The notes under the pieces were generated by a model that ran no database searches, was not told the DNA's origin, and saw nothing but the letters and a program-made list of their open reading frames with translations. Shown here piece by piece: positions 1 through 11,695 of a DNA stretch of 64,000 bases. How positions within the stretch are numbered: the first letter of the stretch is position 1; each line of letters starts with the position of its first letter. This DNA comes from Lytechinus variegatus (lineage: Eukaryota > Echinodermata > Echinoidea > Temnopleuroida > Toxopneustidae). The DNA is taken from contig NC_054756.1 in assembly GCF_018143015.1 (NCBI RefSeq), forward strand, positions 24,841,440 through 24,905,439. The letters are read 5' to 3'. The translations under genes and the position numbers were made by a program.

Positions 1-700
1 CATGGGACCACTTCTCTCTTGTCTCCTCCCACGACCGGCACTGTTTTGAGAGAAGCTATCTCTTTGACATGTCTCACTCTAGTACTGTAGAAATGACTTG
101 ACATTCTTGCCCTAGGAGAGTTATCCTTGGGAGGTTCTCTTGCGTCGATATAAGTGTGATACTGGTCCGCCATTTTGAAAGCTTTATTAAGTGGAGACAT
201 CCATGGGCAAAAGTGCAAGTGATAGATCCATTTGACCAGGGGAAAAGAATTCATTACTAATTCCTGGCTTCAGCCTGACAAAAGAAAAAAGTTACTAACA
301 ATTATAGTAGTAATAAAACACAAAATTGACAAAATTAGTACATAATATCTCTATGGTCCATACATTAAAAAAAATACATTATACATCCAGTCATGAGATC
401 AAAGGAAAATGTGGGAATAGGGATACTTACTCCAAATCCGTCAACTCCTTCAAATGTAACCAGCAAATGTGGCTTAAGTGGGTTGTCTTATTTCGACATC
501 AGGCAATTCTCCGATGGTCCCCTGTTTGGGCCTTGCATCGTCTGGAGACATTTCCATACTCTCTTTCTGGTCGTTGCCTCACCGTCTACATCAAGAAACA
601 GAAAAAGGAAAACAATCTTCCACAAATCAATTTTTAGGGGAAAAATACATGTCGACAGTTCTATCAATTAATACTTTTTAACTCGATGTTTCAAAGGTAA
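1..700 (-). pseudogene. decayed exon copies, part of the unrecognised relic gene family
   Basis: Two blocks here repeat blocks found further right. Positions 1-150 match about 4110-4260, which holds the candidate exon with SHFYSTRVRYVKEK. Positions 165-310 match about 3487-3640. On the minus strand the first block still reads SHFYSTRVRHVKE before losing resemblance. A stretch around 435-640 (minus) reads as a possible acidic or basic coding remnant but has stops. No open exon with matching splice sites survives. I infer a degenerate duplicate of the relic at 3480-5360. Family unknown. Confidence 0.35.
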
Positions 701-1079
701 TCAAATTTTATTGTTGTCATCATTTAAAAAGAAAACAAAATATCACTATGCAACAAATTGAATTTATTGTAAATCTTTATGGATCCAGTCACATAAAAAA
801 ATGCTCTAAATCTGTAATATATATTATGTATTACATGCATTTTGTATTTTGAGTATATGATTTGTGTAGAAATGTTAATTAAAGTCTTTCTTTGAAAATA
901 AAGGAAAGAATGTTAAACTAGAATTTAATTCGTCATGCGGACGAATTAGGTGGTCTGTCATGATTTTTCATTCAGAGTCGGCTAATGTATAAAATGAATA
1001 ATTTAGATATGATTGATAATCTTGATTCTAGACATCCTAAGAATAAATTTTGACCATTGCTCAATGTGATTATTAATGT

Positions 1080-1780
1080 TTCCCATAGACTTTACACGTA
1101 AGCAATTTTGAGAATTACAATTCCAATATTGCAAGTGAAAAACGGACATGATCCCGGCATCTGATCAAAAAGTGGAGGTCACATTACCGAAAGCCCAGAA
1201 TCTCAGCTATAACATATTAAAAGCTCCGGCAAAACTGACTAGAAGAAATGGAGATATGGCTCACGAAATAGAGGAATGTCGAATCTAGTTTTGAGAAAAA
1301 GTCATGTCCCATAGAGATTACACACAAAATACATGTGATATGAAAAAAACAATTATAATCTGTTTTATCTTGCTAAATTTTAACTTTCATACCTTTTAAT
1401 TATCATAAAGGATCATGTAAGAGGTGGCAAAAAGAAAAAAAAATGAAAAAAAAAATCATCTTTTCTACCCCAGGAATCGAACCTCCGCCCTCGAGAAAGC
1501 AAGTCAAATGCGTTATCCATTGAGCCACGATATTCCCCATAGAGATTACACGTAAGCAATTTTGAAAATTACAATTCCAATTTTGCAAGTGAAATACGGG
1601 CATGATCCCGGCATCTGATCAAAAAATGAAGGGCACACTTCCGATAGCCCAGAATCTCAGCTACAACATGTTAAAAGCTCAAGGAAAGTTGACAAGAAAA
1701 AATGGAGATATGGCTCACGAAATAGAGGAATGTCGAATCTAGTTTTGGGAAAAAGTCATGTCCCATAGAGATTACACGCA
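1080..1780. repeat. two direct ~250-bp modules flanking a tRNA-like segment
   Basis: The modules share the word order CCCATAGA.TTTACACGTAAGC, ATGATCCCGGCATCTGATC, CCCAGAATCTCAGCTA, GGAGATATGGCTCACG and AAAGTCATGTCCCATAGAG. They differ by scattered substitutions, so the duplication is not recent. The spacer between them holds the tRNA-like sequence listed separately. Confidence 0.6.
1462..1538 (-). repeat. tRNA-like SINE head or tRNA pseudogene
   Basis: On the minus strand an A-box-like TGGCTCAATGGATAACGC is followed about 30 bases later by a B-box-like GGTTCGATTCC. This spacing is typical of a tRNA-derived Pol III promoter. The anticodon stem does not pair convincingly and the acceptor stem is poor, so I do not call a functional tRNA. 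It lies between the two 250-bp modules. Confidence 0.4.
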
Positions 1781-2830
1781 AAATGAGGAAAAATGACATG
1801 CCTCTTTTCATCGCTGTTTTACGCAATGATGCGTTCCTCAAAACGAATATTCATGTTAACTGAGGAGAAAGAGTACCTTCTAAACTACAACATATCGAAA
1901 TCTGGGCGAAAAATGATTTATATTCGAGAAGTTACAGCCAAATTTGCATAAATTTGATGACGTCATTTTTGAATAAATGAAATTTTTAGTTTGGGCGCCT
2001 ATTTGATGACGTCACGAGATAATTTAGGGACAATGGTGACATGAAATCAAATCTACAACTCATAATCTATCGATATATGAAAAAAAAATTGGGGGTCAAT
2101 GGACTATTTAAAGAGCTACAGTGAATTTGCAATAGGCATGTTTTTGCCCATATATGGCCTATAGTGAGAGCTCGCGCGCACACGTGCTGCAAACTTTAAC
2201 GGGTGTTAATTTCGTTATTAATGGTTGTAGAAGGTTGATCAAGGTATCAAATTGCTCAGAATTTTATTAGCAATGCAATGATATTAAAAGAAACGGTTTT
2301 TCTGCGTTGCGTTAAGGTGTAACGCGCGGAAACGCGCGCGCATACGTGCGCGCGCGCAAATTTTCGAAATACTTAAAATGATCTGAAACGTACCCAAAAA
2401 ATTTTATAGGTCATTTGGACGATTTTTTTACCTTTGACGCGCGCGTCATGACCTCTACATGACCTTTGATGACATTGACATTTGACCCTTGACATGAGGT
2501 TAATGTCATGTAAATATTGTTAATTTTTGATAATTGATAATGAAGATATGATCAAATGAAGAATTTTACAAAATGGCGCGTAGATGACGTCATCATGACC
2601 ATATGACCTTCAAAAGCTTATTTTGCCGTCTCTATGATAGATTCTATATATGACAAAAAAATCAGCAAAATTGATTCAGCCAATTTCGAGAAAAGTTGGC
2701 GACAAACATAGGTGCTAAAAATAAATAAATAATAAAGAAAGAAAATTCTGACGAAATCAAGAGGTGATCTGTCATAGACAGACCACCTAAATATAATTTT
2801 TTGAAAAAATACTGACAAATCTACAATTTA

Positions 2831-3475
2831 CAGTTGAGGCCAGAAGTTTACATACACCCAGGAAATTCAAAGAAAAGCTGACATTTGTCAAACGTCATAG
2901 AATTTACTGTATCTTATAAAATATTTGTGCTATCATGACAAATTTGATATCAAATTAATGAGTATGTCATGCCCCTTCATCACACTGCTTTGTCACCAGG
3001 AGCTGAAAAATATTTAGGTGAATTTTTTCCCAAAAAAATCTTCATATTTTAGACGAATTAAAAATAAAAACTTGACAAAAACATTTCATATTTGTGCTAG
3101 TTACTTCTGAAAACAAACAGTTCAGATTACACATTTTGTTCAGTGGTGACATATCATGATAGAAAATGTAATATAAATCATAGATTTGACATTTATATAT
3201 TTTTATGAAAAGATGTTTGAAAATATAAAAACTAACAATAGAATACAATGGCATTAATATTACTTTTTTTCTTCAAAGAAAATTCCACCTGAAATATACT
3301 TTGATCTCAACGGTATTCCAATCATGTGGAAGAGCTCAATATGCTCTTTCATTTGATACCAAATTCTTCATGGTAGTATTTATATTTCTGAAGATATAGT
3401 AAATTTAACGATGTTTGGCAAGTGCACGAATTTCACTGAATTCCATGGTTGTATGTAAACTTTCGGCCTCAACTG
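2831..3475. mobile_element. Tc1/mariner-type MITE, 645 bp
   Basis: The ends are CAGTTGAGGCCAGAAGTTTA and a reverse complement ending CGGCCTCAACTG. Each side is flanked by TA, the Tc1/mariner target duplication. The end sequence follows the CAGTTGA..TCGGAAGTTTACATAC pattern of fish and invertebrate Tc1 elements. There is no transposase, so it is non-autonomous. It sits within the relic-gene region and splits sequence that continues on both sides. Confidence 0.8.
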
Positions 3476-3477
3476 TA

Positions 3478-3870
3478 AGTTTGATAGTGGTCCGCCACCT
3501 TGGAAGTTTTAATAAGAGGAGACATACATGTATATTGGCAACAGTGCAAGGGAGAGATCCACTTGACTGAGGAAAAAGAATTCACTACTAATTCTTGGCT
3601 TCTGCCCGAGAAAAGAAAACAAGTTACCAACAATTTAGTAGCCTATAGTGATCATGAAAAGATATCCTTACAATTTCAGATATTCTACCATTCTTGTGAA
3701 GAATATTTCTTGTTACAACTTCTTCTTTTCTGTTTCGTAGCTGTTGACACTGACCTTTGAGTCCGACCACTCCATTCCTCCCGCAACCTTTTTATCCCAC
3801 ATTCAATGGAAATCAAGTCAGCCGCTCTCTACCAGTACTTCTTCCCGGCTTGGACCTGAGAAAATTAAAA
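3478..3870 (-). pseudogene. decayed exon copies of the relic gene
   Basis: Minus strand 3640-3487 begins after an acceptor-like TTTTCTCGGGCAG and reads KPRISSEFFFLSQ before a stop. Minus strand 3860-3750 begins after ATTTTCTCAG and reads VQAGKKYW, a stop, then RAADLISIECG. A parallel copy at about 4460-4330 reads VEARKKLAAD, a stop, then ISIECG. The repeated stop-interrupted reading suggests exons duplicated and then decayed. Family not recognised. Confidence 0.35.
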
Positions 3871-4080
3871 CAGTGGTTGAGTGTTAAAGGGTGACCAGGT
3901 TGTTACATGTATGTGGAAGTCTCTGTTTGGTAATTTATAATTCTATATATTCTACCATTCTTATGAAAAATGTTTCTTCTTTAGGCCAACCTAGAGAAGA
4001 GAAGGAATTTGGAGTTGAAAACAGAGTCATAATGACTTCATTCAGTATATACCTTAATTATCCCTAAGTAGGTAAAACAC

Positions 4081-4253
4081 CTTGTCTTCTTCTCTGACTC
4101 ATAGTTTGCCCTTAGCTTAGCATCTGACCATTTCTTTCTTGTCTCCTCCAACAACCAGTACTGTAGATCATTGACGTACTTGGAATGGAGAGAGTCCTTT
4201 TCTTTAACATATCTCACTCTAGTACTATAGAAGTGACTGTTGGCAGTCTCCCC
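4081..4253 (-). pseudogene. candidate exon of the unrecognised relic gene
   Basis: On the minus strand, after an acceptor-like TCTGCTAG, about 57 residues read without a stop (GETANSHFYSTRVRYVKEKD..., then a basic/acidic helix with QYWLLEETRKKWSD). They end at a GTGTTT donor-like site. A shorter, mutated copy lies at 1-150. The heptad-like pattern of charged residues suggests an alpha-helical segment. I do not recognise the family. It could be an exon of a still-expressed gene, but the neighbouring blocks contain stops. Confidence 0.4.
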
Positions 4254-4329
4254 CTAGCAGAGTTATCCTTAGCTGGTACCTTAGCTGGTACAACAATAAA
4301 AACATCTGCCGGTCTTCTTCTTTTCAGTT

Positions 4330-5360
4330 TTGTAATTGTTGGCCCTGACCTTTGAGTACAAAGATTCATTCACTTCATTCTGGTCTCCTTCCACGACGTC
4401 TTTCTCCCACACTCAATAGATATCTAGTCAGCTGCCAACTTCTTCCTGGCTTCCACCTGAGATAAATTGAAACAGTGGTTGAATGTAAGAGATAGTTATA
4501 CAAAGGCTGTCCGGGTAGTAATTTTGCGAAGCAATGTATTTCTGTTTCGGTACCTTCTTTCATCCTGTCATCCAAGTGGCCAAGCTGACCATTATCCACC
4601 ACATACTTGATGTGTCCAATCCCTTTTCCCTTTCTCTTTACTTTCCTTGATTGACTGATGTCCCACTCTATTTTGCCCTCTTCATTCTTGATAGGCATGG
4701 CCATGCTATCATCGGCAGCAGTGTCTACAATTGCCATCTGTTTGTCATTTGCAAAACTGTCGGGAGTCATGGGTTGCCGTATTCTCACACTGAAATCAAG
4801 GTGTGAGAGTACGTATATGTAGAAAAATTCTCCTGAGGATACTGGAATGAAGACTTGAGCTAATTCCTGGAATGTCTTTGGTTTACTATTGGCATCAATT
4901 TTTTTTAGAACTCTTGGTCGTTTCAGTGAGGAGGTCTATCGAATACACTCTTTGAGCTGGTGTCCTCTACAAACCTCTTTGCCGTTTTTAAACATTTTAC
5001 ACCTCCACCTCCCGGATCTCTGACATTCCCAATCATGCCGTTTTCCACCTCGCTCACAGCAGACATCTGTTTTCCGAAGCCATCATTGTGGCGCAGTTTC
5101 ATTTCCAGTCCTTTCCCTTCTGGGGCCTTAGCGGGTCTCACCACCACCATTTTGTAACGTCGCTCCTTGATCTCCTCTGATAACTTTGCTTCGTCACAAA
5201 AAAGCAATGAAGAACTTTGTTCAGTTATGGTTACAACTGTCCTGGACACAACATAGACTGTTGCCACCTCACCAATTTTACCGCCAAGCTGCAGCCACTT
5301 CGGCTGAGGTTCATCGTCCGACTCTGTCCTGACGAGTCTGGCGAATCAGAAGAGTCCTCC
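4330..5360 (-). pseudogene. large coding relic, unrecognised protein
   Basis: About 1 kb of minus strand reads as protein-like sequence in successive frames. It starts with an acidic stretch (QEDSSDSPDSSGQ) and continues through TVYVVSRTVVTITEQSSS and EIKERRYKMVVVRPAKAPEG. It then runs on as TFQELAQVFIPVSSGEFFYI, IRQPMTPDSFANDKQMAIVD and GHIKYVVDNGQLGHLDD. The frame changes two or three times with no convincing splice sites at the changes, so I read it as decayed. Composition is hydrophilic with no signal peptide or membrane span. It could be a host gene remnant or part of an unfamiliar element. Confidence 0.4.
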
Positions 5361-5399
5361 TGTCTAGTTACCTGCTGGCATTGCACACTCAGAGGCTTT

Positions 5400-8370
5400 A
5401 CAATAGATATGATTCCATATGATAAAATACAAAAGAATATTAAAGTGGGGACATCGCATTATCAGCTTGCTCATTGCATATTCATGAAGACATGCTTAAA
5501 ACTGTTCACCAAAATAAAACATGAATTTAGAAAATCATAACTTATTCCTTGTCTGATTTTGATGAAACTTTCAGAATTTTCTTTGTCTGATTTTACTTTA
5601 TTCAAATCATATTATTTACAGCCCTGAGTACCCATTTAACAATACATGAATTACCAAAAATGACATAAGATTTCAAGAGACAAATTTTGAATACATTACA
5701 CATAATAGTAGTAGTAGTATTATGCAGTAGTATAAAGAATAAGAAGAATTAATTTCGTCCAATGTCATATTTACTCAAAGACATCTAGAATTAGTATTAA
5801 AGGAATTTGTTCTGCTTACTCAATATTGTCTGAACTGCCAATGATCCTGTGTATGATCCACGATTTACCGAATATGACCCAAGATTTCCTGAGCCAAATT
5901 TGGAATACATTCCAATGCTGTGTAGTAGTAGTAGCAGCAGAAGTAGTGTCCAGTAGTGGCCATACCCTTCAAGAATTCTCATAAGGAATTTATTACCCTT
6001 ATCTAGTTTTTTAAATTACAGAGAATGATACAAAATTTAGAGACAAACTGAACAAAATTTGTATGTATTATTAATATTGCACTTTAGACTGTAGTACAGT
6101 AGTAATAGAAGTCCATTCTGTAGTATTAAGAAAAATAATTATTCATCATGGCCAGGATCTACAAATGTATAACCGGAAATCAAATTTATTGTTTAATTGC
6201 ATTGAAGAAGTACACCAAGAAAACATGTACAACACTCTACTTCAAGTTTTCAGACACAACTCGTTAACACCAACATGCTAGCCAGTCGAAACCCGATTGG
6301 GACCCAAGATACTGTATACTCTTGCGACATTTGCTTCGGTGTTAGTGTTGGGATTGTGATAGAGTTTTTGGTTCAGAATAATGTAAACATTAAAATTAGG
6401 GTTTATTTACTCATGGAGGTTGGGTGTTATGTTTGGCTTAAAGTGCAGATGGTTTATCGGAGCAATTGTCGCCAGAGCAAATGTTGTGGAACCAGCTTTA
6501 TATGAGCGACTGGAACATGTTCTAAGTCAGCTACATAGGGTTATATCATTCAGGTTCACAAGTCTTGTGTAAATTCATTTGTCATTTGTAACTTATAATA
6601 TGAACAGCTTTATGAAACACCCACCAGGTAGTCTTGTTAAAGTCCCTGGCTTGGCTGTGTAGTATTGTGGCTACTTAACTGTACTGTGACCCTACTTGTG
6701 GCCATAATTGTGATCAAATTACTACTGTCTCTTTAAATGAATATCACAACTGGCAGTTTGGAAGCAAACCTGTCTCAGAAAGTCTGTAATTCTAAATAAA
6801 AATGCTTGAATTTGCTGGGAATACTCATAGGCTGATGTATTGCGTACAAAAGTTTATCTAAATCATCTCATTTTGCTTGGGTGAATTATAAAGTATGATC
6901 TGCATCGGTCGTTTATATCCCATATGAATAGAAGTGTGCCCAAGGTGCTTCCTTGTTGGACACCACACTTTATGTTAATACATAAATTGGAAAAAAAAAA
7001 TATGATTGAGAGAGATAAGATAGTTTCTATCTAGATGTAGAAGGTAGTTCCTGAACCACTCCAAGGCCTTTCTTAGTATTGTAGTACACCATAGTGCAAA
7101 CATATTTGATTTGATTTTATTTCCGTTTCACAAATGTACATATGAATTATGATAAACATAACAATGTTGAAAATACTGCAAGACATAATATAATACATAT
7201 AACATAATCTTAGATTCAAGAAACATAATTCAATAAATAAAGTTAACTAAGATGACATTTGTATTTAAAAGTAAAATGGAGGGTCTTGCCAAAAGAAAAC
7301 AAAGCTTGTACAAAAGGCAAGCCCCTATTCCTTAGTTCATAAGTGATTGTTTCTTTGTGTTGAAGATCTTGGCAAATGGTAGAAATATTATCATTGTCAG
7401 AGCTGCGTTCTCAACAAAAGAAGTAAAGCATGAATGTTTTTTTCTCTCTTTAAAATGGAATGAAACTGAAAATGCCATCACCTGTTAAAGTGTATTATTT
7501 GTATTCCAAAACATGGTTGTAAACATTCAGCTACAATCTCCATAGAATTGGGAATTTGCTCAATTCGAAAAGCAAAAAAATTGAAAAGGTATATGAGGGG
7601 ATCAACTTTTGATTGAGATACTGGATTCAAGCTCATGAATGATGTTAATATCATCATAGCCAGAACTTTTCTTGTTAATGTTTTAAAAAAATGGGTATAT
7701 GTATGTCAGTTGAAAATGTTAGTTTAGGTAGGTATGGCTAATAAAAGCAGAAATGTATTTGTTGAGAGAGCTCAGAGGTTATTATGTTGTTGATATTACA
7801 GCATCACCTATGGAAACGAAATGGGCATCGAAGCTGAATGCACGAATCATATTTTCAAAAATATTTACTTCATTATCTGATATGTACGTAACTTGTTTCA
7901 GAAGTTTCCAGGTTTAGGTAAATCCATTTGTTCGTAAAGAAAATTTATTCTCTCTTTTTTAAACAAATGTTTTTGTCGACTAAATAGTCACCTCAAAATC
8001 TGTTGAAAAATAGTATTATAATAGTCTTATTTTTTTCATTTATATAAGAATCCCTTCTCTGAAATATTTGATTGTATTATTGAATAGTTTTACCATTTTA
8101 TAATATTTTCAAATATGAGATGGGTTCTTATTATATACACTGACAGGTCATGTTCAAATGTTCTCATAAGATTGAAAAGTTAACCTTTAATGTACCCCTC
8201 ATATTTTCGGAAGGTAAAAGAAAAAATTATATGAAGAAACTTATTTTGCTATTAAACAGTTTCAAGAATATGAAATCAAATTCTTTCTCCTTTGTCTGGT
8301 CTGTTGAACAATCTAGAAGGATGTGTGATTGTGTTATGTTTGATTGTTGTAAATCATTTTTATTACAATA
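5400..8370. other. spacer with weak triplicated segment; no gene seen
   Basis: AT-rich DNA without supported exons. Three related segments (about 5670-5760, 5850-5970 and 6020-6130) each carry a GAGACAAA or CCAAATTTG.ATACATT word followed by GTAGTAGTAG-rich sequence, which suggests an old local triplication. At 7105-7140 the minus strand ends in AAATAAAATCAAATCAAAT, like the tail of a non-LTR retroelement, but no coding remnant supports this. Confidence 0.4.
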
Positions 8371-8870
8371 TTAAAGGAGACGTTCACCCTGAAGGAAAGT
8401 TTGTTGTAAAAATAGCAGAAAAATGATAAAAAATATTGATGAAGGTTTGTGGTATATCCGTTACTCAAAGATTGAGAATGTTATTAGAATTTCACATTTT
8501 TTATTTGTGATGTCATAAACAAGCAGCTACCCATATATTATGTATCATAAAATGCATGAATTTCATTTTTTAATGGTTCCTGATGATTTAAGTTTGTTTT
8601 CTTTCATGATCGGGTGTGAAATAATTTGTCTCTTAATATATAAAAGGTACAGTAAAAACTATTTTCAATTTTCTGAAAAAAAATGACATTTCATTGATTT
8701 TTTACCATTCGCTATAGAAATGCTGCTCACATATGACGTCACAAATCATATAATTAAAATTCTAATAAGTGTTTAATTCTTTGATGGATTTTTCGCAAAC
8801 CTTCAGCAATGTTTTTAAATACTTTTTTCTGCTTTTTTCTACTTTTTGTCAGGGTGAACTTCCCCTTTAA
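8371..8870. mobile_element. palindromic MITE with TTAAAGG...CCCTTTAA ends
   Basis: The terminal inverted repeats read TTAAAGGAGACGTTCACCCT and AGGGTGAACTTCCCCTTTAA. The interior is also loosely self-complementary (two GATGTCATAA/ATGACGTCA blocks). No coding capacity. The end family resembles the elements at 37689-37869, 43672-43853 and 51881-52481. Confidence 0.65.
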
Positions 8871-8879
8871 GGGTTTCAC

Positions 8880-9147
8880 CAAAAGTGCAGTTGGATTCAG
8901 TGGTCTATCATATAAACACCAGAGCTCAAATAAGTGATGATAAATAGTATTTCCCTTTTATATAAAATTATTTTCATCAAGCACTCTTTGGATTACCTTT
9001 GAAATCTGATATTTGACTGTAACTCATACTGGACATTTAAACTGGGGGCTTTGGAACAGTTTTAAAAGTGAGGGGTTTGATGGTTATGTTCACATTTCTA
9101 AAATACGTTTACAAAAAGATGTTTGTTGAGCCCCCCCCCCCCCCATT
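8880..9147. other. spacer, nothing recognised
   Basis: AT-rich DNA ending in a C-homopolymer run. No coding, RNA or repeat signal that I can support. Confidence 0.5.
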
Positions 9148-9912
9148 CCGTCACCCAGTGGCGTACCGTGGGTCAAGGCATGGGGGGGCACCAGCAAAAA
9201 TTTTGAGTCACCTAGTGAGCACGCAAAGCGCGCTCAGTTGCTAGGTATGCCGACCTAATAGAGACATTTTAAGGACAGTGTCATTAAACGGATACGCATG
9301 TCACTGATCACATAATGCGAGAGCTGAAAATTGTTGATATTCAGACCTAAAAAGGGACATTATAAGCAAATTTTTGTAATCATGATATGTACCCGTCTTG
9401 CTAAACAAACAATGTGAGCACGAAGTCCGAGCTGAAATTTTTGTAAATATTGAACCCAAACAGACATTTTAAAGACTATATTTTAGGAATCTATTAAGAG
9501 TAAACATATCTTACGATAATAATCTAATGCGAGTGTCAAGCGCTTGCTGATTTTGTTAGAATTATATTTATCCAAACACATAAAGCACTTATAGTCATTG
9601 TAATCGTGATTAACATGGGCATCTCACTAATCAAATATTGCGAGCTCGATGCGCGAGCTGAAAATTTAGGAAATTCAGACCTGAAGAGGGACATTTTAAG
9701 GCTTGTTTGTAGGAATTCACGAAGACCATAAGTATTTCACTAACCAAATGAAGCGAGCGCAAAGCGCGAGCTGAAATTTATGCATATATTGACCCCAAAC
9801 ATGGATATTATAAGGACTATTTTTTAAAATAATCCATTAATAGTACACATATCTCACCATAGATATCTAATGCAAGTGCCAAGCGCATGCTGATTTTGTT
9901 AGAATTACACCT

Positions 9913-10070
9913 GGGGGCGTTTCCTCAACATTTTTGTCTGACAAGTTGTCAGATCTGACAACTTTTCTGGATTTTGATTGGCTGAGAAGCACTGTTACTA
10001 TGGTAACTGTCGGATAAAGTGGGACTTGTCGGATAAAATGTCTGACAAGTCCTTTCATGAAACGCTCTCC
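9913..10070. mobile_element. small MITE nested in hAT-type element A
   Basis: Imperfect inverted ends run from GGGGGCGTTTCCTCAAC to TTTCATGAAACGCTCTCC. Inner complementary blocks (TTGTCTGACAAGTTGTCAG, GACTTGTCGGATAAA) and a central GATTTTGATTGGCTGAGAAG complete the structure. It belongs with the TTTCATGAAAC type of short foldback elements. It interrupts one tandem module of element A. Confidence 0.5.
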
Positions 10071-10676
10071 TGTAGACATAATTTTTGTAGTCATGATTAT
10101 CATACGCATTTCACTAGTCAAATATTGCGAGCGCGAAGCGCGAGCTGAAAAATTACGAAATTCACACCTGGAGAGGGGCATTCTAAGGCTTGTTTGTAGG
10201 AATTCACGTAGACCATGCGTATTTCACTAACCAAATGATGCGAGCTCAAGATGAACTTTTTTAATATTCAGATCAGAAGAAGGGACATTTTAAGGACTGA
10301 TTTTAGAAAATCATGAAGAGCAGACATATCATCTCACTAATCCACTAATGCGAACGTAAGCACGGACGGGAAATATTTCATATTAAGACCTTACAATAAT
10401 ATGTCACTACATAAAACAATAATAATTCGAAGTAAAAGGAAATAAATTTTATGTATATTGACTTGAAAACGGGAGGTTTTACACAACAGGAATATATCTC
10501 GTTAAACAGACAATGCGAGTATCAGGAACAATGAAAACACAGGCCTTGAGCAAATTATGTTTCATAAAGTTATATATTTTTTATTTTTATGTAATATAAC
10601 ATAATTAACAATAATTTCTTCCTTCCCACTACGTTTCTTTCACTTTCTTCCTCTTTTTCTCCTTTTCTCCGTTTTT

Positions 10677-11616
10677 GTCTCACCTGCATAGCAGAGTGAG
10701 ACTATAGGCGCCGCTTTTCCGACGGCGGCGGCGGCGACGGCGGCGTCAACATCAAATCTTAACCTGAGGTTAAGTTTTTGAAATGACATCATAACTTAGA
10801 AAGTATATTGACCTAGTTCATGAAACTTGACCATAAGGTTAATCAAGTATTACTAAACATCCTATTAGAGTTTCATGTCACATGACCAAGGTCAAAGGTC
10901 ATTTAGGGTCAATGAACTTTGATCATGTTGGAGGAATCAACATCAAAATCTTAACCTGAGGTTAAGTTTTTGAAATGTTATCATAACTTAGAAGTATATG
11001 GACCTAGTTCATGAAACTTGGACATAAGGTTAATTAAGTATCACTGAAGATCCTGCATGAGTTTCACGTCACATGACCAAGATCAAAGGTCATTTAGGGT
11101 CAATGAACTTTGGCCGAATTGGGGGTATCTGTTGAATTCCCATCATAACTTTGAAAGTTTATTGGTCTAGTTCGTTAAACTTCGACATTAGAGTAATCAA
11201 GTATCACTGAACATCCTGTGCGCATTTCAGGTCACATGACCAAGGTCAAAGGTCAATGAACTTTGGCCGAATTGGGTGTATCTGTTGAATTACCATCATA
11301 ACTTTGAAAGTTTATGGATCTGATTCATGAAACTTGGACATAAGAGTAATCATTATCACTGAACATCCTGTGCGAGTTTCAGGTCACATGATCAAGGTCA
11401 AAGGTCATGTAAGGTCAATGAACTTTGGCCATGTTGGGGTTTTTTGTTGAATAATCATATCTCTGTAAGTTTATTGGTCTAGTTCATAAAAAGTGGACAT
11501 AAGAGTAACCATGTACCACTAAACATCTTGTGCGAGTTAGAGTAGTTTTCAAAGTCAGCACTGCTGCTATATTGAACCGCGTGATGCAGGTGAGACGGCC
11601 AGAGGCATTCCACTTG
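10677..11616. mobile_element. nested element C with tandem AGGTCA direct repeats
   Basis: It begins GTCTCACCTGCAT and near its right end has the inverse, ATGCAGGTGAGAC, followed by GGCCAGAGGCATTCCACTTG. It lies in a T-rich tract of element A that is uninterrupted in the related element B, so it is an insertion. The left end carries a CGGCGG run (10713-10745). The body is about five 110-170-bp repeats, each with CATGACCAAGGTCAAAGGTC and GGTCAATGAACTTTG. Superfamily not determined; no protein coded. Confidence 0.6.
10889..11407 (+). promoter_or_regulatory. four DR1-type nuclear-receptor motifs inside element C
   Basis: AGGTCAAAGGTCA, two AGGTCA half-sites one base apart, occurs exactly at 10889-10901, 11243-11255 and 11395-11407. 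It occurs with one change (AGATCAAAGGTCA) at 11080-11092. DR1 is the binding pattern of RXR, HNF4 and PPAR/RXR-type receptors. Whether any receptor binds here is inference. The motifs recur because they belong to the element's internal repeat. Confidence 0.5.
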
Positions 11617-11695
11617 TTTTTTTTTTGCCAGCCGACTGGGGGAGGGGGGGGCACGTGCCCCCCCCCCCCCCCGTAGTTACGCCACTGCCGTCACC

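Larger units (their letters stand above)
948..2788. mobile_element. tandem-repeat element with AGGTGGTCTGTC inverted ends
   Basis: The stretch is bounded by AGGTGGTCTGTC at 948-959 and its reverse complement at 2777-2788. Inside are two direct copies of a ~250-bp module (about 1080-1330 and 1535-1780) with a tRNA-like segment between them, then a CG-alternating stretch at 2165-2445 and several TGACCT/TGACCTTTG words. No protein is coded. I see no clean target-site duplication, so the class is undetermined. It may be a non-autonomous DNA transposon or a composite of two elements. Confidence 0.45.
9156..11687. mobile_element. non-autonomous hAT-type element A, 8-bp target duplication
   Basis: The ends are CAGTGGCGTA at 9156 and TACGCCACTG at 11687. 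Both are flanked by the 8-bp duplication CCGTCACC (9148-9155 and 11688-11695), a hAT superfamily signature. The interior is built of degenerate ~200-bp tandem modules, each with an inverted GCGAGCGCGAAGCGCGAGCT-type core (about 9640, 9750 and 10127). It carries two inserted elements (9913-10070 and 10677-11616). No transposase is present. The copy at 32345-34089 is the same family in the opposite orientation. Confidence 0.75.

Noticed and set aside
9640-10380. Regularly spaced repeats resembling a CRISPR array
   Set aside because: Spacing and repeat units are those of hAT-type element modules in a eukaryotic genome; repeats are degenerate and ~200 bp apart.
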